The translations under genes and the position numbers were made by a program. From positions 2,304,575 to 2,368,574 of the forward strand of contig NZ_CM001773.1 in assembly GCF_000314895.2 (NCBI RefSeq): a stretch of 64,000 nucleotides of DNA, read 5' to 3'. Below are positions 1 to 10,270 of this stretch, piece by piece. The notes beneath the pieces were generated by a model that did not search any database, was not told the origin of the DNA, and saw nothing but the letters and a program-made list of their open reading frames with translations. How positions within the stretch are numbered: position 1 is the first letter of the stretch; each line of letters begins with the position of its first letter. Source of the stretch: Providencia sneebia DSM 19967 (lineage in GTDB: Bacteria; Pseudomonadota; Gammaproteobacteria; Enterobacterales; Enterobacteriaceae).

Positions 1-309
1 AAAGCCAAAAAAGCAGCTCAGCAAGTAGAAAACCGTGTTGAAAATATTGAACCTCAACCCGTTGAAGCGGCAGAGATTGACCCGCGTAAAGCGGCTGTCG
101 CTGCGGTAATTGCCCGTGTCAAAGCGAAGAAAATCGTCCAAGAAGAGGCTCAACTTGCAGCTCAAGTTAGCGAAGAAGATACACTTTCACCTGCTGCAGA
201 AGTGCCTATTGAAGAAGAAACAGATCCACGAAAAGTTGCTGTAGCAGCCGCGATTGCTCGCGTAAAAGCGAAACAAGCACAGAAACATGAACAAACAACG
301 ATAGAGTAA
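1..309 (+). CDS. rnfC: Rnf/Rsx electron transport complex subunit C, C-terminal fragment
   Basis: The first 102 codons of the window are open in frame 1 and end in TAA, 13 nt before rnfD. The translation is the Ala/Lys/Glu-rich tail typical of enterobacterial RnfC. It contains two copies of a repeat around DPRKAAVAAVIARVKAKK, at residues about 27-44 and 75-92 of the fragment. RnfC is the peripheral NADH-, FMN- and 4Fe-4S-binding subunit of the membrane Rnf (Rsx) complex, which moves electrons from NADH to low-potential acceptors and in E. coli keeps SoxR reduced. Only the repeat tail is visible; the catalytic part lies upstream of the window. The repeat number varies between strains in this family. 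Confidence 0.9.
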   Translation, partial: KAKKAAQQVENRVENIEPQPVEAAEIDPRKAAVAAVIARVKAKKIVQEEAQLAAQVSEEDTLSPAAEVPIEEETDPRKVAVAAAIARVKAKQAQKHEQTTIE

Positions 310-322
310 GTGACTGACTACC

Positions 323-1408
323 ATGAAATTTAGGCCCATTGATTCAAACAATCGCCGTTTAAAAATTGCCAGTGCGCCATTTACGCACAATACCCAAAGC
401 ACCAGTCTTGTGATGTTTTGGGTACTTATCGCGGCAATACCCGGCATAGCTGCTCAAATTTACTTTTTTGGTATGGGGACGCTTTATCAAATTATTTTAG
501 CTATGATGACTGCCGTTGTAACAGAAAGTATTGCGATACGTTTACGAAAGCTTCCTGTTATTAATGTATTAAAAGATAACTCAGCTATTGTCACCGCATT
601 ACTTTTGGGCGTAAGCCTACCACCTTTGGCACCTTGGTGGATGATTGTGCTAGGAACATTTTTTGCCATTATTATTGCTAAACAATGTTATGGTGGACTT
701 GGTCAAAATCCATTTAACCCAGCGATGGTGGGTTATGTGGTATTACTTATTTCATTTCCTGTTCAAATGACAAGTTGGTTACCACCGCAAGAATTACAAT
801 CTTTTGATATCAATGCATTAGATAATTTATGGGTGATTTTTACAGGTCATACCCCAGCAGGAATAACGTTAGAATCATTGCGGATTGGTGTAGATGGCAT
901 GAGCCAAGCCACACCACTAGATAGTTTTAAAACGGGTCTTTTAACACACCCTATTTCAGATGTGTTACAGCAACCTATCCTACAAGGTTCTCTGGCAGGC
1001 ATCGGCTGGCAATGGGTTAACATCGCCTATTTATTAGGCGGCCTGATCATGCTTAACCGCCGCATTATTAATTGGCATATTCCTGTTTCATTTTTAGCGA
1101 CATTGGCAATTTTGGCTACTGTCAGTTGGTTGTTGGATGACAGCCGTTACGCCTCGCCTTTAATACAGCTATTTTCTGGAGCAACAATGCTCGGTGCATT
1201 TTTTATTGCAACCGATCCTGTGACAGCATCAACGACACCAAAAGGTCGTATTATTTATGGTGTATTAATTGGACTATTAGTCTGGCTAATCCGCGTTTAT
1301 GGCGGTTATCCAGATGCAGTCGCTTTCGCGGTGTTGCTAACAAATATTGCCGTGCCTTTAATCGACCATTATACGCAACCACGTGCGTATGGACACAAAC
1401 ATAAATAA
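323..1408 (+). CDS. rnfD: Rnf/Rsx electron transport complex subunit D
   Basis: A 361-aa polytopic membrane protein of the NqrB/RnfD family, close in length to E. coli RsxD. Hydrophobic segments fill residues about 28-50, 55-70, 90-120, 135-150, 225-245 and 250-345. The covalent FMN threonine of the family sits in an S(T)GAT-type motif before PLD; here that site reads SQATPLD (Thr197), with Gln where Gly is usual. A literal SGAT occurs at 285-288, but in a different context. The gene lies 13 nt after rnfC, and its end overlaps the region just before rnfG, as expected for the rnfABCDGE operon. It probably forms part of the ion-translocating membrane core. The ATG at 323 matches the family N-terminus MKFRPI. 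Confidence 0.95.
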   Translation: MKFRPIDSNNRRLKIASAPFTHNTQSTSLVMFWVLIAAIPGIAAQIYFFGMGTLYQIILAMMTAVVTESIAIRLRKLPVINVLKDNSAIVTALLLGVSLPPLAPWWMIVLGTFFAIIIAKQCYGGLGQNPFNPAMVGYVVLLISFPVQMTSWLPPQELQSFDINALDNLWVIFTGHTPAGITLESLRIGVDGMSQATPLDSFKTGLLTHPISDVLQQPILQGSLAGIGWQWVNIAYLLGGLIMLNRRIINWHIPVSFLATLAILATVSWLLDDSRYASPLIQLFSGATMLGAFFIATDPVTASTTPKGRIIYGVLIGLLVWLIRVYGGYPDAVAFAVLLTNIAVPLIDHYTQPRAYGHKHK

Positions 1409-1418
1409 GGAGCCTTTT

Positions 1419-2048
1419 ATGTTAACTACAATGCGTCGACATGGCACCATCTTAGCTATTTTTGCAGCAGGTACGACGGCATTAAGTGCCGCTGTTTATA
1501 CATTAACTAAAAATATTATTGCTCAACAAGCTGCTATCGTTCAGAAAAAGCTCCTTGATCAAGTTGTTCCTGAAAGCTTGTATGACAATGACTTTGGGCA
1601 AGAATGTTATCTTGTTGGTGCTGATGCAGCACTGGGTGGTAAACTGCCTCATCGGCTTTATATTGCACGTAAAAATGGTGAGCCTGTTGCTGCCGCACTT
1701 GAATCAATCGCACCAGATGGTTATTCCGGTGCAATTAATTTGCTGGTTGGTGCTGATTTTCATGGTACTGTGCTAGGTGTACGTGTTACGGAACACCATG
1801 AAACCCCAGGCCTTGGCGATAAAATTGAAACGCGTATTTCAGATTGGATCACGCTATTTAGTGGCAAAAAAATGGAATCTGATAATGACCCGCATTGGGC
1901 TGTTAAAAAAGATGGCGGTGATTTTGATCAATTCACTGGGGCAACAATTACTCCAAGAGCGGTTGTCAATGCGACAAAACGTACAGCGGTTTTCATGAAA
2001 CAAATTCCGCAAAATCTCTCAACTTACCCAATTTGTGGAGCTGAATAA
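1419..2048 (+). CDS. rnfG: Rnf/Rsx electron transport complex subunit G
   Basis: A 209-aa FMN-binding subunit of the Rnf complex. It has one N-terminal membrane anchor (residues about 8-28) and a periplasmic FMN-binding domain. The flavin-attachment motif [12 protein letters not shown] is intact, with the acceptor Thr at about residue 176. I chose the ATG at 1419 because AAGGAGC lies at 1407-1413, an ideal distance, and the protein then begins MLTTMRRHG. An in-frame start at 1383 would overlap rnfD and lacks a ribosome site. The stop codon directly abuts the rnfE ATG, which suggests translational coupling. Confidence 0.94.
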   Translation: MLTTMRRHGTILAIFAAGTTALSAAVYTLTKNIIAQQAAIVQKKLLDQVVPESLYDNDFGQECYLVGADAALGGKLPHRLYIARKNGEPVAAALESIAPDGYSGAINLLVGADFHGTVLGVRVTEHHETPGLGDKIETRISDWITLFSGKKMESDNDPHWAVKKDGGDFDQFTGATITPRAVVNATKRTAVFMKQIPQNLSTYPICGAE

Positions 2049-2765
2049 ATGAGCGAATCAAAAGAGCTTTTTGTTCAAGGATTATGGAAAAATAACTCAG
2101 CATTAGTGCAATTGCTTGGGCTTTGTCCACTTCTTGCCGTTTCATCGACAGCAACAAATGCTTTAGGTTTAGGACTTGCAACTACATTAGTGCTGGTTTG
2201 TACAAATGTCGCTGTCTCAGCATTTCGGCGTTGGGTACCTGCTGAAATTCGTATCCCTATTTATGTTATGATCATAGCGTCAGTTGTTAGTGCAGTACAA
2301 ATGTTGATTAATGCTTATGCTTTTGGTTTATATGAATCGCTGGGGATTTTTATTCCTTTGATTGTGACCAACTGCATTGTTATCGGTCGTGCAGAAGCTT
2401 ATGCATCAAGAAATACGGTTGCGCTTTCCGCGATTGATGGCCTAGCAATGGGTCTTGGCGCTACTGCCGCGTTATTTATGCTAGGTGCAATGCGTGAGAT
2501 TTTAGGAAATGGCACCTTATTTGATGGTGCAGATTTACTTTTAGGATCTTGGGCTAAATCACTAAGAATAGAAATTATCCATCTTGATTCTCCATTCTTA
2601 TTAGCCATGCTGCCACCGGGTGCATTTATTGGCCTTGCATTAATGTTAGCCGGTAAGTATCTAATCGATGAAAAAATGAAAAAAAGAGAAGCCCTCAAAA
2701 CGGGTACAGAACCTGCACATGAATACCAAAAAGAACAAGGATGTGGTAGTCATATTTCAAGATAA
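2049..2765 (+). CDS. rnfE: Rnf/Rsx electron transport complex subunit E
   Basis: A 238-aa integral membrane protein of the NqrD/RnfE family with about six hydrophobic segments between residues 20 and 210. NqrD/RnfE and NqrE/RnfA are inverted-topology partners in the membrane core that carries electrons across the bilayer. The ATG follows the rnfG stop with no intergenic base. The C-terminus after residue 215 is polar and His/Glu/Lys-rich. The nth gene begins 13 nt downstream, the same gene order as the E. coli rsxABCDGE-nth cluster, so nth is probably cotranscribed. Confidence 0.95.
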   Translation: MSESKELFVQGLWKNNSALVQLLGLCPLLAVSSTATNALGLGLATTLVLVCTNVAVSAFRRWVPAEIRIPIYVMIIASVVSAVQMLINAYAFGLYESLGIFIPLIVTNCIVIGRAEAYASRNTVALSAIDGLAMGLGATAALFMLGAMREILGNGTLFDGADLLLGSWAKSLRIEIIHLDSPFLLAMLPPGAFIGLALMLAGKYLIDEKMKKREALKTGTEPAHEYQKEQGCGSHISR

Positions 2766-2777
2766 TAATTGTGAGCT

Positions 2778-3419
2778 ATGAATAAAACTAAACGCATTGA
2801 GATATTAACTCGTCTTCGTGATAACAACCCGCACCCAACGACTGAGTTAAAATTTAATTCCCCTTTTGAGCTGCTGATAGCGGTTTTGCTATCAGCACAA
2901 GCAACAGATGTTAGTGTTAATAAAGCAACAGCCAAACTTTACCCTGTTGCCAATACACCTGAGGCGATGTTGGCCTTAGGTGTTGATGGTATTAAAGAAT
3001 ATATCAAAACGATTGGGTTATATAACACCAAGGCTGAAAGTGTCATAAAGACATGTAAAATATTGATCGAGAAACACAATAGCCAAATCCCCGAAAACAG
3101 AGAAGCCTTAGAAGCTTTACCGGGTGTTGGTCGAAAAACGGCAAATGTCGTCCTCAATACAGCATTCGGTTGGCCAACGATTGCTGTCGATACACATATA
3201 TTTCGGGTCTGTAATCGTACCAATTTCGCACCGGGAAAAAATGTCGTTGAAGTTGAAGAAAAACTGCTAAAAGTGGTTCCAGCCGAATTTAAAGTAGATT
3301 GCCACCATTGGTTAATTTTACATGGCCGCTATACTTGTATTGCACGCAAGCCGCGTTGTGGCTCATGTATTATTGAAGATCTGTGTGAATATAAAGATAA
3401 GGTCTATCCAGACAACTAA
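2778..3419 (+). CDS. nth: Endonuclease III, DNA glycosylase/AP lyase
   Basis: A 213-aa enzyme, nearly the same length as E. coli Nth. It removes oxidised pyrimidines from DNA and cleaves the abasic strand by beta-elimination. The helix-hairpin-helix LPGVGRKTANVV (residues 114-125) carries catalytic Lys120, and VDTHIFRV carries the catalytic Asp138. The four 4Fe-4S ligands are present as Cys187-x6-Cys194-x2-Cys197-x5-Cys203. All expected catalytic and cluster residues are therefore present. It is the last gene of the rnf operon. Confidence 0.97.
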   Translation: MNKTKRIEILTRLRDNNPHPTTELKFNSPFELLIAVLLSAQATDVSVNKATAKLYPVANTPEAMLALGVDGIKEYIKTIGLYNTKAESVIKTCKILIEKHNSQIPENREALEALPGVGRKTANVVLNTAFGWPTIAVDTHIFRVCNRTNFAPGKNVVEVEEKLLKVVPAEFKVDCHHWLILHGRYTCIARKPRCGSCIIEDLCEYKDKVYPDN

Positions 3420-3528
3420 TTTATTATCGCTCCCAGATATATTGTTATCGATGCAATTTTTTCTTGCTCTAGCACTTTGTCTTACGTAACAATGGGAGCC
3501 AAACTCAACCTCCATAAAAACGGTAAGT

Positions 3529-5472
3529 ATGTTTCAAGACAATCCATTGCTCGCGCAACTTAAACAAAAGTTACACGCCCAAACACCTCGTGTTGAAGGT
3601 CTGGTAAAAAGCACCGAAAAAGGTTTCGGTTTTCTCGAAGTAGATGGTCAAAAAAGCTACTTTATTCCGCCTCCGCAGATGAAAAAAGTGATGCATGGTG
3701 ACCGTATTATTGCGGCAATCCATACAGAAAAAGATCGTGAATTTGCAGAGCCTGAAGAACTTGTAGAACCATTCCTTAGCCGTTTTGTGGGGCGTATTCA
3801 AAAGAAAGATAACGACAATCGCTTATTTGTTATTCCTGATCATCCTCTTTTAAGAGATGCAATTTCTTGCCGTCCAATCAAAGAAATTACTCACCAATTT
3901 GAGCAAAATGACTGGGTTATTGCCCAAATGCGTTACCATCCGCTAAAAGGTGATAAAATTTTCTATGCAGAAATCACTGAGTTTATCACTGATGGTAATG
4001 ACCATTTCGCGCCGTGGTGGGTAACGTTACGCCGTCACCAATTAGATCTCGCAGAACCACAAATGGAAGAGTGCCACCTTGATGATGAAGGAATAGAACG
4101 CATTGATATTACCCATCTTCATTTTGTCACCATTGATAGCGCTAGCACTGAAGATATGGATGATGCGCTTTATATTGAAAAGAATGAAAATGGCGAATTA
4201 AAGCTGTATATCGCTATCGCAGATCCTACAGGCTATATAAAAGAAAATAGTCAATTAGACACATTGGCTTTAGCTCGCTCATTCACCAACTATTTACCGG
4301 GTTTTAATATCCCTATGCTGCCGCGTGAACTGTCAGATAATCTCTGCTCTTTACGTCCTAATGAACGACGCCCTGCTCTGGTTTGTTCTGCTGTTATCCT
4401 TGATGATGGTACCATTTCTGATGATATTCAATTCTTCAGTGCTTGGGTCGAGTCAAAAACTAAATTAGTTTATGATGAAGTTTCTGATTGGCTAGAACAA
4501 TCTGGTGATTGGAAGCCAACGAATGATTTAGATGAACAACAAATTATCCTGTTAAAAGAGATGGCAGATAAACGCCATCAATGGCGTCAACAAAATGCGT
4601 TAGTCTTTAAAGATCGCCCAGATTACCGTTTCCTTTTAGATGATCAGGGAAATGTTCTTGATATTATTGTAGAAAATCGCCGCACAGCTAACCGCATTGT
4701 TGAAGAAGCAATGATCACGGCAAACCTTTGTGCCGCAACTGAGTTAAAAAATAAATTAGGTTTTGGTGTCTTTAACGTCCATTTAGGGTTTGAACCATTA
4801 CAAATTGACCAAGTTGTACAAACTTTAAAAGATAACGGTATTGAAACAGATTCTGAATCGCTGTTAACGCTTAAAGGTTTTCGTGAGTTACGTCGCCAAT
4901 TAGATGCGCAACCAACACAATTCTTAGACAGCCGTATTCGTCGTTTCCAAACCTTTGCAGAAGTAAGAAGTGAGCCAGGCCCACACTTTGGTTTAGGTTT
5001 TGATATTTATGCGACTTGGACTTCCCCGATCCGGAAATATACAGATATTGTTAACCACCGCCTTTTGAAATCCATTGTTTCAGGGACGCTGTCTACCAAT
5101 AAGCCTAGCGAAGAATTATCCATTAAATTAGCAGAGCGTCGCCGTGCAAACCGTATGGCAGAACGTGATGTCAGTGATTGGTTGTATGCGCGATTCTTAA
5201 AAGCTTATGAAGGTACAAAAACTGTTTTTGCCGCAGAAATTATTGATATTACACGTGGCGGTGTTCGCGTTCGTTTAACAGCTAATGGCGCAGTGGCATT
5301 TATGCCAGCACCATTCATGCATAGTGTTCGTGATGAAATTCAATGCAGCCAAGAAACTGGCAGTGTATTAATTAAAGGTGAACCAGCTTATAAACTGAAC
5401 GATATTATCAATACAAATATTGCTGAAGTTAAGATGGAAACACGTAATATTATTGTCCGTCCTGCCGAATAA
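3529..5472 (+). CDS. rnb: Exoribonuclease II
   Basis: A 647-aa RNase II (E. coli 644 aa) beginning [16 protein letters not shown], as in E. coli. It processively degrades single-stranded RNA 3'-to-5' in the cytoplasm. Two N-terminal cold-shock domains cover residues about 20-170. The RNB domain begins near 190 with the metal-binding motif [14 protein letters not shown] (Asp203, Asp209, Asp211, Asp212). A C-terminal S1 domain follows from about 560. In E. coli rnb is far from nth, so the nth-rnb neighbourhood marks a synteny junction. A strong terminator follows at 5494-5528. Confidence 0.97.
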   Translation: MFQDNPLLAQLKQKLHAQTPRVEGLVKSTEKGFGFLEVDGQKSYFIPPPQMKKVMHGDRIIAAIHTEKDREFAEPEELVEPFLSRFVGRIQKKDNDNRLFVIPDHPLLRDAISCRPIKEITHQFEQNDWVIAQMRYHPLKGDKIFYAEITEFITDGNDHFAPWWVTLRRHQLDLAEPQMEECHLDDEGIERIDITHLHFVTIDSASTEDMDDALYIEKNENGELKLYIAIADPTGYIKENSQLDTLALARSFTNYLPGFNIPMLPRELSDNLCSLRPNERRPALVCSAVILDDGTISDDIQFFSAWVESKTKLVYDEVSDWLEQSGDWKPTNDLDEQQIILLKEMADKRHQWRQQNALVFKDRPDYRFLLDDQGNVLDIIVENRRTANRIVEEAMITANLCAATELKNKLGFGVFNVHLGFEPLQIDQVVQTLKDNGIETDSESLLTLKGFRELRRQLDAQPTQFLDSRIRRFQTFAEVRSEPGPHFGLGFDIYATWTSPIRKYTDIVNHRLLKSIVSGTLSTNKPSEELSIKLAERRRANRMAERDVSDWLYARFLKAYEGTKTVFAAEIIDITRGGVRVRLTANGAVAFMPAPFMHSVRDEIQCSQETGSVLIKGEPAYKLNDIINTNIAEVKMETRNIIVRPAE

Positions 5473-5493
5473 TTAATTTTTAGCTATAATTAA

Positions 5494-5528
5494 TGTGTCA
5501 TTGAATACGCTTCAATGACACATTTTTT
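5494..5528 (+). terminator. Rho-independent terminator after rnb
   Basis: A perfect 12-bp stem, TGTGTCATTGAA with TTCAATGACACA, has a 5-nt loop and is followed by TTTTTT. It lies 21 nt after the rnb stop codon. Confidence 0.93.
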
Positions 5529-5587
5529 ATTTATAACTTGATGTTCATCTATTTTGATAAAGTTCTTATCACTTGGAGTCATTGAAA

Positions 5588-5806
5588 ATGAATACAACAA
5601 GTCGACGTATTTTATCTTTTGCCCTAGCCGCAACTCTCCTCACGAGCATTAGCGCATGCTCAAATATGTCAAACCGAGATAAAAATACAGCTATTGGCGC
5701 TGGTGTAGGTGCTGTTGGAGGAGCGGTACTGACTGGTGGTGATGCTTTAGGTACAGTTGGTGGCGCAGCAGTTGGCGGGATTATCGGCAATCAGGTAAAG
5801 AAATAA
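5588..5806 (+). CDS. osmB: Osmotically inducible lipoprotein OsmB
   Basis: A 72-aa lipoprotein of the same size as E. coli OsmB. The signal peptide (residues 1-23) ends in the lipobox ISAC, making Cys24 the lipidated residue. The mature part is a glycine-zipper segment, rich in GxxxG patterns (AIGAGVGAVGGAVL and AVGGIIGN). The ATG at 5588 has GGAG nine bases upstream; a TTG at 5573 is in frame but falls on that ribosome site. In E. coli osmB responds to osmolarity, RpoS and Rcs; I did not identify those sites here. Confidence 0.92.
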   Translation: MNTTSRRILSFALAATLLTSISACSNMSNRDKNTAIGAGVGAVGGAVLTGGDALGTVGGAAVGGIIGNQVKK

Positions 5807-5825
5807 GATTATGATTGATACAAAT

Positions 5826-5854
5826 AATAGGGGGAAATAGCCAATCCCCCTATT
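5826..5854. terminator. Convergent terminator between osmB and yciH
   Basis: The arms AATAGGGGG and CCCCCTATT surround an 11-nt loop. The hairpin lies between two convergent genes. The plus-strand side continues TTTCATTTG, so it probably acts mainly for osmB, and perhaps for both directions. Confidence 0.7.
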
Positions 5855-5878
5855 TCATTTGTAAATTTTCGTTCAGTT

Positions 5879-6205
5879 CTAGCCACCAGCTAATTTAACT
5901 TGATAACCTTTAGCTTCAAGTAGCTGTTTGATCACATCGCGCTTATCACCTTGAATTTCAATATCGCCATCCTTAACTGAACCACCACAGCCACACTTTT
6001 TCTTAAGTTCAGCAGCAAGTTTAGTTAATGCTTCATCTTCAAGGTCAAGCCCAGTTACGACACAAACGCCCTTACCTTTACGGCCGGCTGTCTCTCGACG
6101 GATCCTAACAATGCCATCGCCTTTTGGCCGTTGAACTTTAGGTTTATCTTCTTCAATACGGCCTATATCAGTACTGTAAACTAAACGACTATTTGAATCT
6201 TTCAT
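5879..6205 (-). CDS. yciH: SUI1/eIF1-family translation factor homologue YciH
   Basis: A 108-aa protein with the SUI1 fold, related to eukaryotic eIF1. The conserved core is [12 protein letters not shown] (residues about 59-70), with [13 protein letters not shown] near 87-99. In E. coli YciH affects the fidelity of translation initiation, but its exact role is not settled. Its ATG overlaps the pyrF TGA by 4 nt (ATGA), so pyrF-yciH is translationally coupled, as in E. coli. Confidence 0.94.
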   Translation of the reverse strand: MKDSNSRLVYSTDIGRIEEDKPKVQRPKGDGIVRIRRETAGRKGKGVCVVTGLDLEDEALTKLAAELKKKCGCGGSVKDGDIEIQGDKRDVIKQLLEAKGYQVKLAGG

Positions 6206-6939
6206 GCACTTTCCTTGATAGACTCATTAATTTTCTGCAATGCTAAAGCTGGATCATCACTTCGTGTTATTGGACGACCAATAACCATATAGTCAACACC
6301 GACTTTTAATGCTTCTTGTGGTGTCATAATTCGGCGTTGATCACCAACTTCACTGCCTACAGGCCTGATCCCCGGCGTCACCAGTTTAAAATCATCCCCG
6401 CATAATAATTTTAAGCGCTGGGCTTCATGAGCAGAACAGACAACGCCATCTAACCCACACTCTTTTGTAAGTAAAGCTAGGCGCTCTGCATGTTCAGCTG
6501 GTGTTGCATTAATACCAACACCCATAAGATCAGACTGTTCCATACTCGTTAAAACAGTTACCGCTGTCAGTAATGGCGCATCTTTGCCAAATGTCTCAAG
6601 TGCTTTTTGCGCAGCTTCCATCATTCTTGCGCCGCCACTCGCATGCACATTCACCATCCAAACACCCATTTCAGCTGCCGCAGTTACCGCTCTTGCCACC
6701 GTGTTAGGAATATCGTGAAATTTCAAATCAAGGAAAACATCAAAACCGCGCTCATGTAATGACCGGACAAATTGAGGACCATTAAAAGTAAACATCTCTT
6801 TTCCGACTTTTAAACGGCAATCTTTTGGATCAATCAGGTCGACAAATGCTAATGCAGCATCAGCATCATCATAATCAAGAGCAACAATAACAGGTGAGTG
6901 AGTTGATGAGAGAATGCGGTTCTCAGTTGATGAAATCAT
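6202..6939 (-). CDS. pyrF: Orotidine 5'-phosphate decarboxylase
   Basis: A 245-aa enzyme that performs the last step of UMP synthesis, OMP to UMP. The signature [11 protein letters not shown] (residues 71-81) contains the catalytic Asp71-x-Lys73-xx-Asp76 set. The phosphate-binding end VTPGIRP and the IGRPITRS loop are also present. It lies in an order lapA-lapB-pyrF-yciH on the minus strand, 43 nt after lapB, and overlaps yciH by 4 nt. Confidence 0.97.
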   Translation of the reverse strand: MISSTENRILSSTHSPVIVALDYDDADAALAFVDLIDPKDCRLKVGKEMFTFNGPQFVRSLHERGFDVFLDLKFHDIPNTVARAVTAAAEMGVWMVNVHASGGARMMEAAQKALETFGKDAPLLTAVTVLTSMEQSDLMGVGINATPAEHAERLALLTKECGLDGVVCSAHEAQRLKLLCGDDFKLVTPGIRPVGSEVGDQRRIMTPQEALKVGVDYMVIGRPITRSDDPALALQKINESIKESA

Positions 6940-6982
6940 TTAGTAATAACCTTAAAATCGAGTTTGCTAAAAGGTGATGCTT

Positions 6983-8152
6983 TTATTGCCCATCAAGCCC
7001 TCTAATTGGTTTGATGGTATCCCATGAACGACAAGACGGACAATGCCAATATAAAGAATGCGATGTAAAACCACATTTATGACAGCGATAATCAGGTTTT
7101 GTCCTGATCTGCTCGCCAACCATTTTGCGTAATAAAATTAAGCTATCTTTTGCTCGACCTTCTTCAGCATCTTGCAAATGATATTCCATTAAGCGGTAAA
7201 ACAGCCGCATGGTTGGATGGCGTTGAATTTGATCATTAATATAACTTGCTGCTGCTTCTCTATTTTTCTTCTCGACAATAATATCAGCAAGATAAAGCTC
7301 GGCAATAGCACCTGAATTCCCAGCGACACATTGACGTAAATAATGTTCCCACGAATCAATATCACCAATATTTTGATAGCATTCAAATAGTAAAGGTAAT
7401 GTTTCAGCAACTAATTCTCGGTCTTGTTCATAAACTTGTTTAAGGACATTAATTGCTTTGTCATAATGACCTTGCTCAATAAAAATTCGCCCTTTCATGA
7501 TAGAGACACGCGCGCAACTTTTATCCGCTTGCTCAGCTTTATTCAGTAAATTGAGCGCACCGTTAAGGTCATCACTTCCAAGATGTTGTAGAGCTAATTC
7601 ACAATAAAAATGTGCAATATTTTCACGTAGTTCATCATTACCTAATTTAACCAGTTTATTGGCTGTCTCTATGGCTTTTGTCCAATCACTGGTCAGTTGA
7701 AAAATGGTTAATAATGATTGTAATGCGCTTTGTCTAAAATCAACTTCATCCGTTAATTGCTGAAACATGTTTTCCGCGCGATCATAAACGCCAGCTGCCA
7801 TGTAATCCCGACCGAGTTGCTGAGTCGCTAATAAACGTTGTTCAAATGAGAGAGAAGCACTTTCCACCAGCGATTGGTGAATGCGAATAGCGCGTTCAAC
7901 TTCGCCACGTGAACGAAACAGATTGCCTAATGTCAAATGCGCTTCGAATGCAGAGCTGTCCTCTTTCAACATATCAAGAAAGAGGTCAACTGCTTTATCT
8001 TGTTGATTGGATAAAAGGAAGTTAACACCCGTCACATAATCGCGTGACAGTCTATTGGCATGTTGCTGCTTATCTTGCTGGGCGCTTCTACGCCCCATGT
8101 ACCAGCCATATGCAGCAGCAACGGGTAGCAATAGAAACAGCAACTCAAACAT
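6983..8152 (-). CDS. lapB: LPS assembly protein B (YciM)
   Basis: A 389-aa protein of the same length as E. coli LapB. LapB adapts FtsH to degrade LpxC and so balances lipopolysaccharide synthesis. An N-terminal membrane anchor (residues about 2-18) is followed by tetratricopeptide repeats over roughly 35-330. A C-terminal rubredoxin-type metal site has Cys357-x2-Cys360 and Cys371-x2-Cys374, positions identical to E. coli. The ATG follows lapA by 6 nt, so the two are cotranscribed. Confidence 0.96.
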   Translation of the reverse strand: MFELLFLLLPVAAAYGWYMGRRSAQQDKQQHANRLSRDYVTGVNFLLSNQQDKAVDLFLDMLKEDSSAFEAHLTLGNLFRSRGEVERAIRIHQSLVESASLSFEQRLLATQQLGRDYMAAGVYDRAENMFQQLTDEVDFRQSALQSLLTIFQLTSDWTKAIETANKLVKLGNDELRENIAHFYCELALQHLGSDDLNGALNLLNKAEQADKSCARVSIMKGRIFIEQGHYDKAINVLKQVYEQDRELVAETLPLLFECYQNIGDIDSWEHYLRQCVAGNSGAIAELYLADIIVEKKNREAAASYINDQIQRHPTMRLFYRLMEYHLQDAEEGRAKDSLILLRKMVGEQIRTKPDYRCHKCGFTSHSLYWHCPSCRSWDTIKPIRGLDGQ

Positions 8153-8158
8153 ACAACA

Positions 8159-8479
8159 TTAATCCTTGCTCTTTGACATCGCCAAATCTGTCGATTCAGA
8201 AATAGACGTTTTATCATCAGTTGCAAGTTGTGACTCTAAGCGTCTAATTTTGCGGCGAGCATTTTTTAAGCTGACAAGTGCTTTTAAATAAAATAGGCCT
8301 GCGATCAACCAACCTAAGATAAAACCCGCACCAAATAAAGAAGCTAATAGCGAAGAAACTGAAAAATCACCTTGAGCAATCAGATAGTTAAATGTAATCA
8401 CCTGATCATTACTTGAGCCTAATGTAATAGAGATGATAAAAATAACGATAGCCAATAATAAAATCAGAAAATATTTCAC
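8159..8479 (-). CDS. lapA: LPS assembly protein A (YciS)
   Basis: A 106-aa small inner-membrane protein with two hydrophobic segments (residues about 3-22 and 43-66) and a basic, coiled cytoplasmic tail (KNARRKIRRLESQL). It is partnered with LapB in envelope and LPS homeostasis. The lapA-lapB order and 6-nt spacing match E. coli, where the pair is heat-shock induced. I did not identify a sigma-32 promoter in the 123 nt upstream with confidence. Confidence 0.93.
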   Translation of the reverse strand: MKYFLILLLAIVIFIISITLGSSNDQVITFNYLIAQGDFSVSSLLASLFGAGFILGWLIAGLFYLKALVSLKNARRKIRRLESQLATDDKTSISESTDLAMSKSKD

Positions 8480-8602
8480 ATTCTTTCCCGTTATCAGTTC
8501 TTATGAAAACAAATATCTACCTGATAAGGTAGCATTTCCAGTGCATTCAGACAAAGTAATTTATTAGTTGGCGCTATATTCTTAAACATAAAATAGTCGA
8601 GT

Positions 8603-9340
8603 TTATTCCTTAGAAACATTATTTACATTTAAGAAGCTAACCCTTTTCAACAAAAAACACGTCATAATGGCTAAAATCATACTTATTATAACAGAAACGA
8701 TCACATCTGATGCCCAATGCATTCCTAACCATATTCGACTAATCGCTACACTTTCGGCCCAAAGTGCAACAATAATAGCCAGCAAATAGTGGCTATTTTG
8801 CCAAAATAAGCTGATTAGCAATAATGCCCAACATGCTGAAAACAGCACATGTCCAGAAGGAAAAGAGTAACCCGTTTCAGCTTGCCAATGTTCTCGTTGC
8901 CATATTGGTATTTGTGGGTTTTGCTCAAGGGTATTCTTAATTAAAATAGCACGCTCATTTCTTGGCAAATCATAAAAGTGATCATTTGAAATCCCTTGAT
9001 TTTTTTCAAGCCAAACCACATAAGGTCGAGGTTCTTGTACACTATTTTTAATTAAAATTTTTATCCCCTGCCCTAAAAGCACATCACCACAGATTATAAT
9101 AAGACCCCATATCATTATTTGTTTAGTTCTTTTACGAAAAACAAATAATGTGATAAGCAGTAATATGAGCGAAGTTATCAAGCTATAAGGTAAACCCGCA
9201 GTTTGCGTTATCCAATATAGCCACTTAGCTGATTCAATATTGTGTGATGGTTCCCAGTGACAGCCAGTTAAGAGAAGAATGAATGGTGGTAATACCAGCA
9301 AAATAGCGGGTATCACTATGGAATAAATGGTTTTATTCAT
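8603..9340 (-). CDS. pgpB: Phosphatidylglycerophosphatase B / PAP2-family lipid phosphatase
   Basis: A 245-aa polytopic membrane phosphatase. In E. coli the enzyme dephosphorylates phosphatidylglycerol phosphate and undecaprenyl pyrophosphate. All three PAP2 motifs are present: KNSVQEPRP near residue 118, FPSGH near 160 and SRIWLGMHWASD near 205. About six membrane segments are visible. It lies between ribA and lapA, as in E. coli, and is transcribed away from ribA. It is slightly shorter than E. coli PgpB (254 aa). Confidence 0.94.
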   Translation of the reverse strand: MNKTIYSIVIPAILLVLPPFILLLTGCHWEPSHNIESAKWLYWITQTAGLPYSLITSLILLLITLFVFRKRTKQIMIWGLIIICGDVLLGQGIKILIKNSVQEPRPYVVWLEKNQGISNDHFYDLPRNERAILIKNTLEQNPQIPIWQREHWQAETGYSFPSGHVLFSACWALLLISLFWQNSHYLLAIIVALWAESVAISRIWLGMHWASDVIVSVIISMILAIMTCFLLKRVSFLNVNNVSKE

Positions 9341-9653
9341 TTGATGCTATCCATATTCATTATTGTATCAAGGTATAATAAAATTACGTTCATAGGAGAT
9401 TAACTCTGATATAGTAAAGTATAGATGGCAGTGCACAAATATGTATCTACGTTTTTATGAATATACCAAACTTCATATTATGAGTAAGAAGTCCTAACTG
9501 TCTAATTGAATTCTATTCAATCGCAAATTCTAGAATATGAGGTCAGAATAAAATGATAGCTACTTTGCCCAAACCATCAATGAATGCCCCATATAGGTTA
9601 TTCAATTAATTTAAATTAATTAGCAAGAGTTATTTCAACTAATGAAAGAGAAT
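9341..9653. other. Intergenic region between divergent pgpB and ribA
   Basis: 313 AT-rich bases separate two divergent genes and must hold both promoters. I saw no convincing -35/-10 pair, FMN riboswitch or hairpin. The FMN riboswitch normally precedes ribB, not ribA. Confidence 0.5.
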
Positions 9654-10250
9654 ATGCAGTTAAAACGCGTAGCTGAAGCTAAATTACCAACTCCTTTTGG
9701 CGAATTCTTAATGGTTGGTTTTGAAGAAATTGCAACGGGGCATGATCACGTAGCACTTGTTTTTGGCGATATATCAGGCGCAGAGCCTGTACTTAGTAGA
9801 ATTCATTCTGAGTGCTTAACAGGTGATGCATTATTTAGTCTACGCTGTGATTGTGGCTTCCAACTCGAAGCTGCCCTCTCGCAGATTAGTAAAGCAGGTC
9901 GTGGTGTACTGCTTTATCATCGCCAAGAAGGTCGTAATATTGGGCTATTAAATAAAATAAAAGCCTATGCGCTGCAAGATCAAGGTCTTGATACAGTAGA
10001 AGCGAATATTAAATTAGGCTTCAAGGCAGATGAACGCGATTTTACATTGTGCTCTGATATGTACAAATTATTGGGTATTAATGAAGTCCGTTTACTGACT
10101 AACAATCCTAAAAAGATAGATATTATGCGTGAAGCAGGCATTAACGTGGTCGAACGTGTTCCTCTTATTGTTGGACGTAATCCTAATAATGAGCATTATT
10201 TAGATGTTAAAGCTCAAAAAATGGGACACATGCTATTTAAACACCAATAA
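9654..10250 (+). CDS. ribA: GTP cyclohydrolase II
   Basis: A 198-aa enzyme that opens the imidazole ring of GTP to start riboflavin synthesis. The zinc ligands Cys54, Cys65 and Cys67 ([17 protein letters not shown]) match E. coli numbering. The catalytic [10 protein letters not shown] segment and the nucleotide-binding LLTNNPKK segment are intact. I chose the ATG that gives [10 protein letters not shown], as in E. coli. A second in-frame ATG at 9642 would add MKEN. The nearest purine-rich site (AAAGAG) is unusually close to 9654, so 9642 stays possible. A terminator follows at 10271. Confidence 0.93.
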   Translation: MQLKRVAEAKLPTPFGEFLMVGFEEIATGHDHVALVFGDISGAEPVLSRIHSECLTGDALFSLRCDCGFQLEAALSQISKAGRGVLLYHRQEGRNIGLLNKIKAYALQDQGLDTVEANIKLGFKADERDFTLCSDMYKLLGINEVRLLTNNPKKIDIMREAGINVVERVPLIVGRNPNNEHYLDVKAQKMGHMLFKHQ

Positions 10251-10270
10251 AGAATTATTCCCCATCCCTT

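Noticed and set aside
9341..9653. FMN riboswitch upstream of ribA
   Set aside because: No conserved RFN-element motifs or multi-stem junction were visible, and in enterobacteria the element precedes ribB.
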